A model generated the notes under the pieces. It was not told where the DNA came from and did not search any database. It worked only from the letters and a program-made list of their open reading frames with translations. From an uncultured Lachnospiraceae bacterium (GTDB lineage: Bacteria; Bacillota; Clostridia; Lachnospirales; Lachnospiraceae), in NCBI GenBank assembly GCA_944381505.1, contig CALWLK010000004.1, forward strand, positions 1-46,753: a stretch of 46,753 bases of DNA. Reading direction: 5' to 3'. Position numbers and translations under genes: made by a program. Below, one piece after another: positions 34,560 to 43,566 of the stretch. Position 1 is the stretch's first letter; each line of letters opens with the position of its first letter.

Positions 34560-34610
34560 CTCCACCGGAGGCTTTGTTTGAGGCAGGTATTCATCAGAAA
34601 TACTGATGAA
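34560..34610 (+). promoter_or_regulatory. Structured rpsO leader, candidate S15 autoregulatory site
   Basis: A small CTCC/GGAG hairpin (34560-34570) is followed by an 8-bp perfect hairpin, TTCATCAG/CTGATGAA (34590-34610), that ends eight bases before the AAGGAGGA ribosome binding site. S15 controls its own mRNA through structured leaders in several bacteria. Function here is inferred from position. Confidence 0.45.
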
Positions 34611-34632
34611 AAGCTTTAAGGAGGAAAGAAAG

Positions 34633-34899
34633 ATGATAAGCAAAGAGAAGAAGCAGGAGATCATGAAGGCTTACGGCCGCAAGGAGGGGGATACAGGTTC
34701 ACCCGAGGTTCAGATAGCGGTACTCACAGAGAGGATCAACGAACTCACCGAGCACCTCAAGAAGAACCCTAAGGACCATCACTCAAGAAGAGGACTTCTC
34801 ATGATGGTAGGTCACAGAAGAGGACTTCTCGACTACCTTGCAAAGAAGGATCTTGAGGGCTACAGAGCACTCATTGCGAAGCTTGGAATTCGTAAGTAA
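34633..34899 (+). CDS. rpsO: 30S ribosomal protein S15
   Basis: An 88-residue ribosomal protein that binds the 16S rRNA central domain. The sequence shows the family blocks [45 protein letters not shown] and a closing LGIRK. ATG 34633 with AAGGAGGA eight bases upstream gives the standard length; a longer in-frame start at 34606 is not needed. It has its own promoter and terminator, and pnp follows as usual. Confidence 0.97.
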   Translation: MISKEKKQEIMKAYGRKEGDTGSPEVQIAVLTERINELTEHLKKNPKDHHSRRGLLMMVGHRRGLLDYLAKKDLEGYRALIAKLGIRK

Positions 34900-34921
34900 T
34901 TCAAAATATACAGGTATTGAA

Positions 34922-34965
34922 AACACCCCTTGGCAGAAGAAAGCTTTTGCGAAGGGGTGTTTTTG
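34922..34965 (+). terminator. rpsO terminator
   Basis: AACACCCCTT (34922-34931) pairs with AAGGGGTGTT (34952-34961), extended by an inner GCAGAAG/CTTTTGC stem, then TTTT. It separates rpsO from pnp. Confidence 0.88.
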
Positions 34966-35006
34966 AGAACTAAAATGCTGTTTGATTATGGTTAGCAGCT
35001 TATTTT

Positions 35007-35048
35007 AAGAGAATTTTCTCTTGTAAATATCTGCAAATAGTTTAAAAT
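35007..35048 (+). promoter_or_regulatory. pnp promoter region with an inverted repeat
   Basis: TTGTAA (35021-35026), 16 bases and TAAAAT (35043-35048). An inverted repeat AAGAGAA/TTCTCTT (35007-35022) overlaps the -35 box and may be an operator. The rest of the 34966-35102 gap shows nothing else clear. PNPase is often self-regulated through its leader, but no large hairpin is seen here. Confidence 0.5.
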
Positions 35049-35102
35049 AATATAGGACTTTAGAAGAGAGTTGGAAAGATAAGAAAGGAAAAGGAATAAA
35101 AG

Positions 35103-37301
35103 ATGTACGATGAATTCAATACGTACTCCAAGCCTTCGGAGAAGGAGTACAAGACTTATTCCATGGAGCTCTGCGGCAGAACGCTTTCGGTGGATATCGG
35201 CAGAGTGGCGGCACAGGCAAACGGCGCCGCATTTATGCATTACGGAGATACTACAGTGCTCTCCACAGCTACGGCTTCAAAGGAGCCCAGAGAGGGGATA
35301 GATTTCTTCCCTTTGAGCGTTGAGTATGAGGAGAAGCAGTATGCCGCGGGAAAGATACCCGGCGGTTTCAATAAGAGAGAGGGAAAGCCCTCGGAGCACG
35401 CTATACTCACTTCAAGAGTTATAGACCGTCCCATGAGGCCCCTTTTCCCCAAGGATTACAGAAATGACGTTACCTTAAACAACCTTGTGCTGAGCGTTGA
35501 TCCCGACTGTGCCCCCGAGGTCACAGCCATGTTGGGAGCATCCCTTGCCACAGCCATATCCGACATACCCTTTGACGGCCCCTGCGCCGCTACTATGGTG
35601 GGACTCGTTGACGGAGAGCTCGTGTTCAATCCCACAAATGATGAGAAGCAGAAGTCGGATCTCTCCCTCACAGTTGCCTCCACAAGAGAGAAGGTCATCA
35701 TGATCGAGGCCGGAGCCAACGAGGTTTCTGACGAGGTGATGATAGACGCCATCTACAAGGCTCACGAGATCAACCAAAAGATAATAGCTTGGATGGACGG
35801 CATAGTTGCCGAGGTCGGAAAGGAAAAGCACAGCTATCAGTCCTGTGCAGTCCCCGAGGAGCTTATGGAGGCCATAAAGGCGGAGGTTCCCGCAGAGGAG
35901 ATGGAGACCGCCGTATTCTGCGACGACAAGCAGCAGAGAGACAAGAACATTGACGAGATCACAGCCCGCCTCAAGGAGAAGTTTGCGGACAACGAGGAGT
36001 GGCTTGCCCTTCTTGGAGACGCTATCTATCAGTACGAGAAGAAGACCGTGAGGAAGATGATCCTCAGAGACAGAAAGAGGCCCGACGGCAGAGGCATATC
36101 GGAGATAAGGCCCCTTGCAGCGGAGATAGACGTGGTTCCCAGAGTACACGGCTCGGGAATGTTCACCAGAGGACAGACTCAGATCTTGAATATCTGTACT
36201 CTTGCGCCCCTCTCGGACGCTCAGAAGATAGACGGACTTGACGAGAATGTTACTCAGAAGAGATATATGCACCACTACAACTTCCCCTCATATTCTGTGG
36301 GAGAGACCAAGGTCTCAAGAGGCCCCGGAAGACGTGAGATAGGACACGGAGCTCTGGCCGAGAAGGCCCTCATCCCCGTGCTTCCCTCCGAGGAGGAGTT
36401 CCCCTACGCCATAAGGACAGTCTCCGAGACTATGGAGTCAAACGGCTCCACATCTCAGGCTTCCGTCTGCGCGTCATCACTTTCCCTGATGGCTGCCGGC
36501 GTGCCCATAAAGACCATGGTTGCGGGAATATCCTGCGGACTTGTGACAGGTGACACAGATGACGATTACATCGTGCTCACAGATATTCAGGGACTTGAGG
36601 ACTTCTTCGGCGACATGGACTTCAAGGTTGCCGGAACCCACAAGGGTATCACCGCCATCCAGATGGATATAAAGATCCACGGCCTCACAAGGGCTATCGT
36701 GGAGGAGGCTATAAAGCGCACTCACGAGGCTCGCCTCTACATCATGGACGAGATCATGGCTCCCGTTATCAGCGAGCCCAGAAAGGAGCTCTCAAAGTAC
36801 GCTCCCAAGATAAGGATGACCTCCATAGATCCCACGAAGATAGGAGATGTGGTAGGAAAGCAGGGCAAGACCATCAACAAGATCATCGAGGAGACAGGAG
36901 TTTCCATAGACATAGAGGACGACGGAAGAGTATCTGTCTGCGGCACCGACGAGAAGATGATAGAGAAGGCTATCGAGATCATCGAGGGCATAGTCACAGA
37001 GGTGGAGCCCGGCATGGTGGTATCGGGAACGGTATTCAATATCATGAGCTTCGGAGCTCAGGTGGAGTTCCTCTACAACAAGAAGGGACTCATCCACATC
37101 TCAAAGCTTGCAGATAAGAGAGTGGGCAAGGTCGAGGATGTGGTAAAGGTCGGAGACGAGGTCACAGTCAAGGTCCTTGAGATAGACAAGATGGGAAGGA
37201 TAAACCTCAGCATGAGGCCTTCGGACATAAACGCGGGAAACAGAGTAAGACGCGAAAAGCATGCGGATAACAGCGAAGCGGAAAAGAATGATCAGGAATA
37301 A
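35103..37301 (+). CDS. pnp: Polyribonucleotide nucleotidyltransferase (PNPase)
   Basis: A 732-residue phosphorolytic 3'-5' exoribonuclease. The first RNase PH domain opens with GRTLSVDIGRVAAQANGA; the second carries the catalytic block GAGEEF-like region around REIGHGALAEKALIPVLPS, and GDTDDDYIVLTDIQGLEDFFGD supplies the catalytic Asp residues. A KH domain (IGDVVGKQGKTINKII) and an S1 domain (GTVFNIMSFGAQVEFL) close the protein. It forms a trimer in RNA decay. Standard position after rpsO. Confidence 0.97.
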   Translation: MYDEFNTYSKPSEKEYKTYSMELCGRTLSVDIGRVAAQANGAAFMHYGDTTVLSTATASKEPREGIDFFPLSVEYEEKQYAAGKIPGGFNKREGKPSEHAILTSRVIDRPMRPLFPKDYRNDVTLNNLVLSVDPDCAPEVTAMLGASLATAISDIPFDGPCAATMVGLVDGELVFNPTNDEKQKSDLSLTVASTREKVIMIEAGANEVSDEVMIDAIYKAHEINQKIIAWMDGIVAEVGKEKHSYQSCAVPEELMEAIKAEVPAEEMETAVFCDDKQQRDKNIDEITARLKEKFADNEEWLALLGDAIYQYEKKTVRKMILRDRKRPDGRGISEIRPLAAEIDVVPRVHGSGMFTRGQTQILNICTLAPLSDAQKIDGLDENVTQKRYMHHYNFPSYSVGETKVSRGPGRREIGHGALAEKALIPVLPSEEEFPYAIRTVSETMESNGSTSQASVCASSLSLMAAGVPIKTMVAGISCGLVTGDTDDDYIVLTDIQGLEDFFGDMDFKVAGTHKGITAIQMDIKIHGLTRAIVEEAIKRTHEARLYIMDEIMAPVISEPRKELSKYAPKIRMTSIDPTKIGDVVGKQGKTINKIIEETGVSIDIEDDGRVSVCGTDEKMIEKAIEIIEGIVTEVEPGMVVSGTVFNIMSFGAQVEFLYNKKGLIHISKLADKRVGKVEDVVKVGDEVTVKVLEIDKMGRINLSMRPSDINAGNRVRREKHADNSEAEKNDQE

Positions 37302-38496
37302 AAACAAACTCACGAAAATCCTAACAGTCTCACTTATGATTACCATGGGAGCTTCTCCCATGGTAAATCCATATGCCGAAGTGATATATGCTCCCGGCAC
37401 GAGCGTGAACGCAGGTCCGGGGGTATCGGGAGGCTCGGGTGCGGAGACGGATTGGAGCAAGGTGGCTCAGGGAGCCATGGTCATAGATCAGAGCATTCCC
37501 GAAGGTACTGTGAATTTCACCGCCATGGAGGTGCCTGATCCCATAGTCAAGGTCCCTGACATGTACACCTATGATTTCATGGTCCACGATATCGAGGAGC
37601 TGAGAAAGGCCTACCCCGAGCACATGACCGTGAGGAGCATAGGACAAAGCCATGACGGGCGGGAGATATATGAGGTGATGATAGGAAATCGCAATGCGAG
37701 GAATCACGTCCTCATACCTGCGGCCATACACGGCAGGGAATATATCACGACCAACTTGGTCATGAAGCAGATAGAGTATGCCCTCTGCTACTATGACACC
37801 GGAGGCTGGGACGGGAAGCGGATTTCGGATATGTTTGAGGAGACCTGTTTACATTTCGTGCCTATGGCGGACCCCGACGGAGTGAGCATCAGCCAATTCG
37901 GCCTTGAGGGCATAAGGAGTGAGGAGCTTAAAAAGGGTATAGAGGAATGCTACGCAAACGATGTGGCTGCGGGGAGGACTTCGGACACTTTTGAAAATTA
38001 CCTCAAAAGGTGGAAAGCAAACGCTCGGGGCGTAAACCTCAATCAGAACTTCAACGCCAATTGGGAGACCGGAAAGGGCTCGGCTACCGCCCCCTCATAC
38101 TCCTATTACGGCGGGCCTTATCCTGAGTCCGAGAACGAGACGAAGGCCCTTGCAAGCCTCTTTAAATGCAGGAGCTACAAGGCTGTGATAAACTACCACT
38201 CCATGGGAGAGGTCATCTACTGGGATCTTGACGGGAACAAGGTCAGAGAGAAATCAAGATTTCTTGCGAACAATGTAAGCGCCTTGACAGGCTATACCCT
38301 GCTGTACTCGGGAGAGGGAGCGGGATTTAAGGATTACGTTCAGCTCTTCGGAACAGGGACTCCCGCAGTGACTGTGGAGGTGGGAAAGGGAACAGCGCCC
38401 GTACCCTCCTCTCAGATGAGTGAGATCTGGGCGGAGAACAAGTTCGTTTGGCTGTACGCCATGAAATACGCTGCGGAAGGTTATTATCAGTATTAA
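37288..38496 (+). CDS. Secreted M14-family zinc carboxypeptidase
   Basis: A 402-residue exported enzyme. A signal peptide with basic residues then a hydrophobic core (about 8-25) opens the protein. The peptidase domain shows HGRE with zinc ligands His148 and Glu151, the NLNQNFNANW block, the third ligand His304 in NYHSMGE, and the catalytic Glu364 in TVEVGKG. M14 enzymes of this branch trim peptides, some of them peptidoglycan stem peptides. The ATG at 37288 places the signal peptide at the N-terminus; an ATG at 37261 inside pnp is also possible. It overlaps the end of pnp. Confidence 0.88.
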   Translation: MIRNKNKLTKILTVSLMITMGASPMVNPYAEVIYAPGTSVNAGPGVSGGSGAETDWSKVAQGAMVIDQSIPEGTVNFTAMEVPDPIVKVPDMYTYDFMVHDIEELRKAYPEHMTVRSIGQSHDGREIYEVMIGNRNARNHVLIPAAIHGREYITTNLVMKQIEYALCYYDTGGWDGKRISDMFEETCLHFVPMADPDGVSISQFGLEGIRSEELKKGIEECYANDVAAGRTSDTFENYLKRWKANARGVNLNQNFNANWETGKGSATAPSYSYYGGPYPESENETKALASLFKCRSYKAVINYHSMGEVIYWDLDGNKVREKSRFLANNVSALTGYTLLYSGEGAGFKDYVQLFGTGTPAVTVEVGKGTAPVPSSQMSEIWAENKFVWLYAMKYAAEGYYQY

Positions 38497-38512
38497 TATA
38501 AGGAGCAACTGA

Positions 38513-39973
38513 TTGGATATGGAAAAGATAAGGACTCGCTACGCCCCTTCGCCTACAGGACGTATGCACGTTGGAAATTTGAGAACCGCGCTTTACGCTT
38601 ATCTCATAGCAAAGCATGAGGGAGGAGATTTTATCCTGAGGATAGAGGACACCGACCAAGAGAGAGAGGTGGAGGGCGCAGTAGATATAATTTATGATAC
38701 TCTGAGACAGACAGGCCTCGTGCACGACGAGGGCCCTGACAAGGACGGGGGCTGCGGGCCTTACGTCCAGTCCGAGAGACAGGCAAAGGGTATCTATCTC
38801 GAGTACGCAAAAATGCTTGTGGAGAAGGGAGAAGCATACTACTGCTTCTGTACTCCCGAGAGGCTCGAGAGCTTAAAGACCGTTGTAAACGGCGAGGAGA
38901 TAATGCAGTATGACAAGCATTGCCTCTCTCTGACAAAGGAGGAGGTGGAGGAGAACCTCAAGAAGGGGATGCCCTATGTCATAAGGCAGAACAATCCGAG
39001 AGAGGGGCAGACCACCTTCCACGACGAGCTTTACGGGGATATAACCGTGGACAATGCGGAGCTCGACGACATGGTGCTCATAAAGTCCGACGGCTTCCCC
39101 ACCTATAATTTTGCAAACGTGGTGGACGATCATCTCATGGGCATAACTCATGTGGTCAGAGGAAACGAGTATCTCTCCTCGGCCCCCAAGTATAACAGGC
39201 TCTATGAGGCCTTCGGCTGGAGGGTGCCCGTGTATATACATTGCCCTCTCATAACTGACGAGAACCACAAGAAGCTCTCAAAGAGGAGCGGACACTCCTC
39301 CTTTGAGGATCTCATAGATCAGGGTTATATACCTGAGGCGGTGGTCAATTTCGTGTCGCTTCTCGGTTGGTCTCCGGAATCAGACAGGGAGATATTCAGC
39401 CTTGAGGAGCTGGTGAAGGAGTTTGATTATCACAGGATCTCAAAGAGCCCTGCGGTATTTGACATGGTGAAGCTCTCATGGATGAACGGAGAGTACCTTA
39501 AGGCTATGGACTTTGACCGCTTCTACAAGCTGGCGGAGCCCTACCTGAAGAAGGTCATCACAAAGCCCTACGACTTAAAGAAGATTGCCAATATGGTAAA
39601 GACCCGCATAGAGGTGCTGCCTGACATAGAGGGACACATAGATTTCTTTGAGAAGATGCCCGACTATGATATTTCCATGTACAATCACAAAAAGATGAAG
39701 TCCACGCCTGAGACCTCTCTTTCGGTTTTGAAGGATGTCATTCCCTTGCTTTCGGAGCAGGAGGACTTCTCAAACGACGCCCTCTTTGAGACTCTCAAAA
39801 AGTACGGGGAGGAGAAGAGCTATAAGACAGGCTTTATCATGTGGCCCATCCGCACCGCTCTCTCGGGAAGGGAGATGACTCCCGCAGGGGCGACGGAGAT
39901 AATGGAGGTCCTCGGCAAGGAGGAATCATTAAAGAGACTTAATGCGGCTGTGGAAAAACTTTCCGCTTGTTAA
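38513..39973 (+). CDS. gltX: Glutamyl-tRNA synthetase
   Basis: A 486-residue class I synthetase. The HIGH motif appears as HVGN in [18 protein letters not shown], and the KMSKS motif as KLSKRSG. The catalytic half is well conserved to about residue 330, followed by the anticodon-binding half. The TTG at 38513 is seven bases from AAGGAG and is the better-spaced start; an ATG two codons later is the alternative. It could be non-discriminating in a Firmicute lacking glutaminyl-tRNA synthetase, which is inference. Confidence 0.95.
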   Translation: MDMEKIRTRYAPSPTGRMHVGNLRTALYAYLIAKHEGGDFILRIEDTDQEREVEGAVDIIYDTLRQTGLVHDEGPDKDGGCGPYVQSERQAKGIYLEYAKMLVEKGEAYYCFCTPERLESLKTVVNGEEIMQYDKHCLSLTKEEVEENLKKGMPYVIRQNNPREGQTTFHDELYGDITVDNAELDDMVLIKSDGFPTYNFANVVDDHLMGITHVVRGNEYLSSAPKYNRLYEAFGWRVPVYIHCPLITDENHKKLSKRSGHSSFEDLIDQGYIPEAVVNFVSLLGWSPESDREIFSLEELVKEFDYHRISKSPAVFDMVKLSWMNGEYLKAMDFDRFYKLAEPYLKKVITKPYDLKKIANMVKTRIEVLPDIEGHIDFFEKMPDYDISMYNHKKMKSTPETSLSVLKDVIPLLSEQEDFSNDALFETLKKYGEEKSYKTGFIMWPIRTALSGREMTPAGATEIMEVLGKEESLKRLNAAVEKLSAC

Positions 39974-39982
39974 GGGAAATGT

Positions 39983-40003
39983 AAGCGTAAAAATACGTTT
40001 TTT
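39983..40003 (+). terminator. gltX terminator
   Basis: AAGCGTA/TACGTTT with an AAAA loop and a T6 run. The stem is short and A/T-rich with one G-T pair, so it is weak. Confidence 0.5.
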
Positions 40004-40028
40004 GTAAAACACGCGAAGTCCGATTGTG

Positions 40029-40057
40029 TTAACATTATATTTAAAATCGACTGTAGT
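40029..40057 (+). promoter_or_regulatory. Possible promoter of the CAP-domain gene
   Basis: TTAACA (40029-40034), 17 bases and TGTAGT (40052-40057), about 30 bases before the ATG. Only a moderate match. Confidence 0.35.
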
Positions 40058-40087
40058 ATGTATTTTATGAAAGAGGCGGAGAGTTTT

Positions 40088-40981
40088 ATGAGAAGATCGC
40101 TTAAGACAATATTTGCGGCAGGGATTTTTTCCGCGCTGCTTTCTGTAAGCGCCTTTGCGGCGGGGTGGAAGCAGACGGGAGATGTGTGGCATTATATTGA
40201 CGATGAGGGCAATGCCTTAAAGGGCTGGCACAATATCAAAGAGGAAAACGGAGACAAGACCTACTGGTACTACTTCGATCCCGACACAGGGGATATGGCT
40301 ACCGGCTGGAGAGAGATAAAAGAAGCAAACAGCGACGCAAGGCACTACTATTTCTTTGACGAGGTAAACGGGGCCATGTGGGTCGACATGGTGACTCCTG
40401 ACGGAAACTACGTAAACGCCGACGGCGTTTGGATAGAGGAGGGAAAGCCCGAGGAGAATGCTTCGACAGCGGAGACAGGCTCTCAGTCCGAGACCTCCGA
40501 GGAGCAGACAAAGGCTGAGACCGAGACCGTAGGGAACGATTCTGAGGGAGCTTCCGTTGACAGCGTACAGAGGAGCGAGGAGGCCTATGCCGAGAGGCTC
40601 CTTGAGCTCCTCAACGAGAGGAGGAGAGCCGAGGGACTGCCTGACTTTAAGACGGATGAGAAGCTTGCGGAGGGAGCCCGCATAAGGGCCGAGGAGCTCA
40701 CCCGCTCCTACAGCAGCTTGAGGCCCGACGGCAACAAATCAAAATATGCCATAGACGGCTGGGAGAATTACTCCGCCCTTGTGGAGATAAAGGACAGAGC
40801 TTCATCACCTGAGGAGACTGCAGCCGACTGGGCCGTGGAGGGAAGCTCGGAGGAGCTTATACTCAGCGACAGCTTTGTTCAGGGAGGCAAGACCTTCAGC
40901 TTTACTGATATAGGCATAGGATGTAAGGAAAAGGACGGAGAACTCTTCTTCGCCGTATTCCTCAACGGACATTCCGATTGA
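40088..40981 (+). CDS. Secreted CAP-domain protein with cell-wall-binding repeats
   Basis: A 297-residue exported protein. A signal peptide ends with AFA-A near residue 22. Two to three Trp/Tyr/Gly-rich repeats (WKQTGDVWHYIDDEGNALKG and similar, about 24-115) match cell-wall/choline-binding repeats. A low-complexity Glu/Thr/Ser linker (about 118-170) leads to a CAP/SCP domain with LLELLNERRRAEGLPDF and ARIRAEELT blocks. It should sit on the cell surface. The CAP domain function is unknown. GGCGGAGAG places the start at 40088. Confidence 0.85.
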   Translation: MRRSLKTIFAAGIFSALLSVSAFAAGWKQTGDVWHYIDDEGNALKGWHNIKEENGDKTYWYYFDPDTGDMATGWREIKEANSDARHYYFFDEVNGAMWVDMVTPDGNYVNADGVWIEEGKPEENASTAETGSQSETSEEQTKAETETVGNDSEGASVDSVQRSEEAYAERLLELLNERRRAEGLPDFKTDEKLAEGARIRAEELTRSYSSLRPDGNKSKYAIDGWENYSALVEIKDRASSPEETAADWAVEGSSEELILSDSFVQGGKTFSFTDIGIGCKEKDGELFFAVFLNGHSD

Positions 40982-41005
40982 CAGACAGGAGAAACGACCT
41001 GATAT

Positions 41006-42916
41006 ATGGACTTCAACAGCGCGCAGCTTAAGGCTGTCAGACATAAAGACGGACCTATGATGGTTCTTGCGGGACCGGGCTCGGGAAAGACAACGGTGCT
41101 TACCGAGAGGCTTAGATTTTTGACAGAGGAAGAAAACGTGCCTCCCGAGAGCATCCTCGTTCTGACCTTCAGCAGGGCTGCCGCGGAGGAGATGCGAAGG
41201 CGCTACGAGGAAAAGAGCCGGGACAAAACGGGGAGGATATGCTTCGGCACATTCCACTCCGTTTTTTTCGCTATACTCACAGAATATGGAGGATATACGA
41301 GGGCTTCCATAGCGGACGAAGGGCTGAGAAGAGCGGTGATAAGAGAGCTCTTGCAGCGGGATGGCGAAAGCGTAAGCTACAGCGACGAGACCGCGGAGGC
41401 CATACTCTCGGAGATAAGCTTCGTAAAAAACACAGGGCAGGAGCTCTCCGAGGTCCCGGAGGAGAGGTTTGGATCTCTTAAGAAAATGGACTTTCTGAGG
41501 ATATTTGAGGGCTATGAGAGGCGCCTTCGGGAGCAGGGGAAGCTTGACTTTGACGACATGCTCACAAAATGTACGGAGCTTTTTAAAAAGAGGCCGGATG
41601 TTCTCGCAAGCCTTCGCAAAAGGTACCGATATATCCTTGTGGATGAATTTCAGGATATAAACAGCATCCAGTATAAGGCGGTCCGCCTGCTTGCATATCC
41701 ACTCAACAATCTTTTCATAGTCGGAGACGATGACCAGAGCATCTACAGCTTTCGAGGGTCCGATCCTGCCATCATGCTGAATTTTCCCAAGGATTACAAG
41801 GATTTAAAGAGCGTTCTGCTCGCATCAAATTACAGATCTTCCTCAAAGATCGTAGAGACTTCATCAAAGCTCATTTCCCACAATAAAAACAGATATAAGA
41901 AAAAACTCATATCGGAGAGAGGCGGAGTCTCAGGCTTTAGAGTGCTCTCCTTTGAAAATGAGGAGGAGGAGACGGAGCACATAGCCGGAGAGCTTTTAAA
42001 ACTCAAAAAGAGCGGTAAGGATCTCTCGGAGGTATGCGTTCTCTACCGCACCAACAGGACCCCTGAAAGGCTCTGCGCAAGGCTCATAAAAGCGGGCCTC
42101 GAATTCTCGCTGAGAGAGAGCTGCCCGAACCTGTTCCACACCTTCAGCTCAAGGGATATTTTTGCCTATCTCTATTTTGCGGAGCTTTTTTATCTGTACA
42201 AAAGAGGCGTGAAAAAGGAGGTGGCGGCGGAGGAGTTCATAAGGATAATGAACAGGCCTGTGAGATACATAAGCAGGGCCGCTGTGGCGTCATCCGACAG
42301 GCGGGACGTGAAGGCGTTCTTTGACTCATTATCGTCCTTTTACGGTGAAAAGACAGAGATAAGGAGAAGCATAGGGAGGCTGTACGCGGACTTGGAGGAG
42401 TTGGCGGAGCTTCCGCCTCAAAAGGCGATATTTTTTATAAACAAAAAGATTGGCTATGAGGATTGGGTAATAGATTCTTTTGAATCCGAAAAAAAGTCGG
42501 AAATATTAAAGGACATGGACAGCCTCCGGGCTCATGCAAAGGGGATAAAATCCTTCAGGGATCTCAGGGCATATGCGAAGGAGTACAGCTTAAGACTTGA
42601 GGAGGCCTCCCGGAGGAAGAAGGAAAAAAGTAAAAATTGTATTAATTTTATGACCTTTCATGCCTCAAAGGGGTTGGAGTTTGATATAGTATATATAATA
42701 GACGCCATAGAGGGGGTGACTCCCTACAAAAAGGCCTCCGAAAGGGACATGGAGGAGGAGCGCAGGATGTTCTATGTGGCCATGACGAGGGCCAGGAACG
42801 TTCTTCACATATTCTACACAAAATCTCATTACAATAAGCCCTGTAAAAGATCAAGGTTTGTTTCTGAGATAACGGAGGGAAAGATAAAACTGCCATGGAA
42901 GAACTTAAGGTTTTGA
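41006..42916 (+). CDS. UvrD/PcrA-like ATP-dependent DNA helicase
   Basis: A 636-residue superfamily 1A helicase. Walker A GPGSGKTT is at 23-30, TFSRAAAEEMRRR is motif Ia, VDEFQD is motif II, and GDDDQSIYSFRGS is motif III. YRTN and TFHASKGLEFDIVYI plus VAMTRARNVLHI cover motifs IV to VI. It is shorter than PcrA (about 720), with a reduced C-terminus. It likely unwinds DNA in repair or recombination. The next gene overlaps it by 22 bases, suggesting joint expression with the two-component pair. Confidence 0.92.
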   Translation: MDFNSAQLKAVRHKDGPMMVLAGPGSGKTTVLTERLRFLTEEENVPPESILVLTFSRAAAEEMRRRYEEKSRDKTGRICFGTFHSVFFAILTEYGGYTRASIADEGLRRAVIRELLQRDGESVSYSDETAEAILSEISFVKNTGQELSEVPEERFGSLKKMDFLRIFEGYERRLREQGKLDFDDMLTKCTELFKKRPDVLASLRKRYRYILVDEFQDINSIQYKAVRLLAYPLNNLFIVGDDDQSIYSFRGSDPAIMLNFPKDYKDLKSVLLASNYRSSSKIVETSSKLISHNKNRYKKKLISERGGVSGFRVLSFENEEEETEHIAGELLKLKKSGKDLSEVCVLYRTNRTPERLCARLIKAGLEFSLRESCPNLFHTFSSRDIFAYLYFAELFYLYKRGVKKEVAAEEFIRIMNRPVRYISRAAVASSDRRDVKAFFDSLSSFYGEKTEIRRSIGRLYADLEELAELPPQKAIFFINKKIGYEDWVIDSFESEKKSEILKDMDSLRAHAKGIKSFRDLRAYAKEYSLRLEEASRRKKEKSKNCINFMTFHASKGLEFDIVYIIDAIEGVTPYKKASERDMEEERRMFYVAMTRARNVLHIFYTKSHYNKPCKRSRFVSEITEGKIKLPWKNLRF

Positions 42917-43566
42917 TAGTAGACGATGAGGAGAGGATGAGAAAGCTGGTAAATGACTTCCTGACGGCAAAGGGTTTCAAGGTATTGGAGGCCGCTGACG
43001 GAGAGCAGGCTATAGATCTGTTCTGTGCCGAAAAGGATATTGCCCTCATACTTTTGGACGTGATGATGCCGAAGATGAACGGCTGGGAGGTGTTAAAGAC
43101 CATACGAAAGATATCCAAGGTCCCCATCATAATGCTGACGGCAAGGGGCGAGGAGCAGGATGAGCTGCAGGGCTTCAAGCTGGGAGTGGACGAGTACATC
43201 ACAAAGCCCTTCTCCCCCAAGATACTGACGGCAAGGGTGGACGCCATACTGCGAAGGACCGGCACCGGGAAATCCGACCGTATGGAGTGCTCGGGCATAA
43301 GTCTTGACAAGACCGCCCACGAGGTGACGGTAAACGGAAAGCGTGTGGAGCTGAGCTACAAAGAATTCGAGCTTTTGGATTACTTTATGCAAAACAAGGG
43401 CATCGCCCTCTCCAGGGAAAATATATTAAATAATGTGTGGGATTATGATTACTTCGGAGACGCAAGGACCATAGACACTCACGTTAAAAAGCTTCGGGCA
43501 AAGCTGGGGACCGCCGGAGAGGCGATAAAGACGATTTGGGGCATGGGCTATAAATTTGAGGCTTGA
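42895..43566 (+). CDS. OmpR-family response regulator
   Basis: A 223-residue regulator. The receiver domain has the acidic pair near residues 10-12, phospho-acceptor Asp55 in LLDVMMPKMNGWE, and the conserved Lys in YITKPF. The winged-helix DNA-binding domain covers about 128-223 with ELSYKEFELLDYFM and HVKKLRAKLG. It is paired with the histidine kinase that starts inside its stop codon. Target genes are not known. Confidence 0.95.
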   Translation: MEELKVLIVDDEERMRKLVNDFLTAKGFKVLEAADGEQAIDLFCAEKDIALILLDVMMPKMNGWEVLKTIRKISKVPIIMLTARGEEQDELQGFKLGVDEYITKPFSPKILTARVDAILRRTGTGKSDRMECSGISLDKTAHEVTVNGKRVELSYKEFELLDYFMQNKGIALSRENILNNVWDYDYFGDARTIDTHVKKLRAKLGTAGEAIKTIWGMGYKFEA

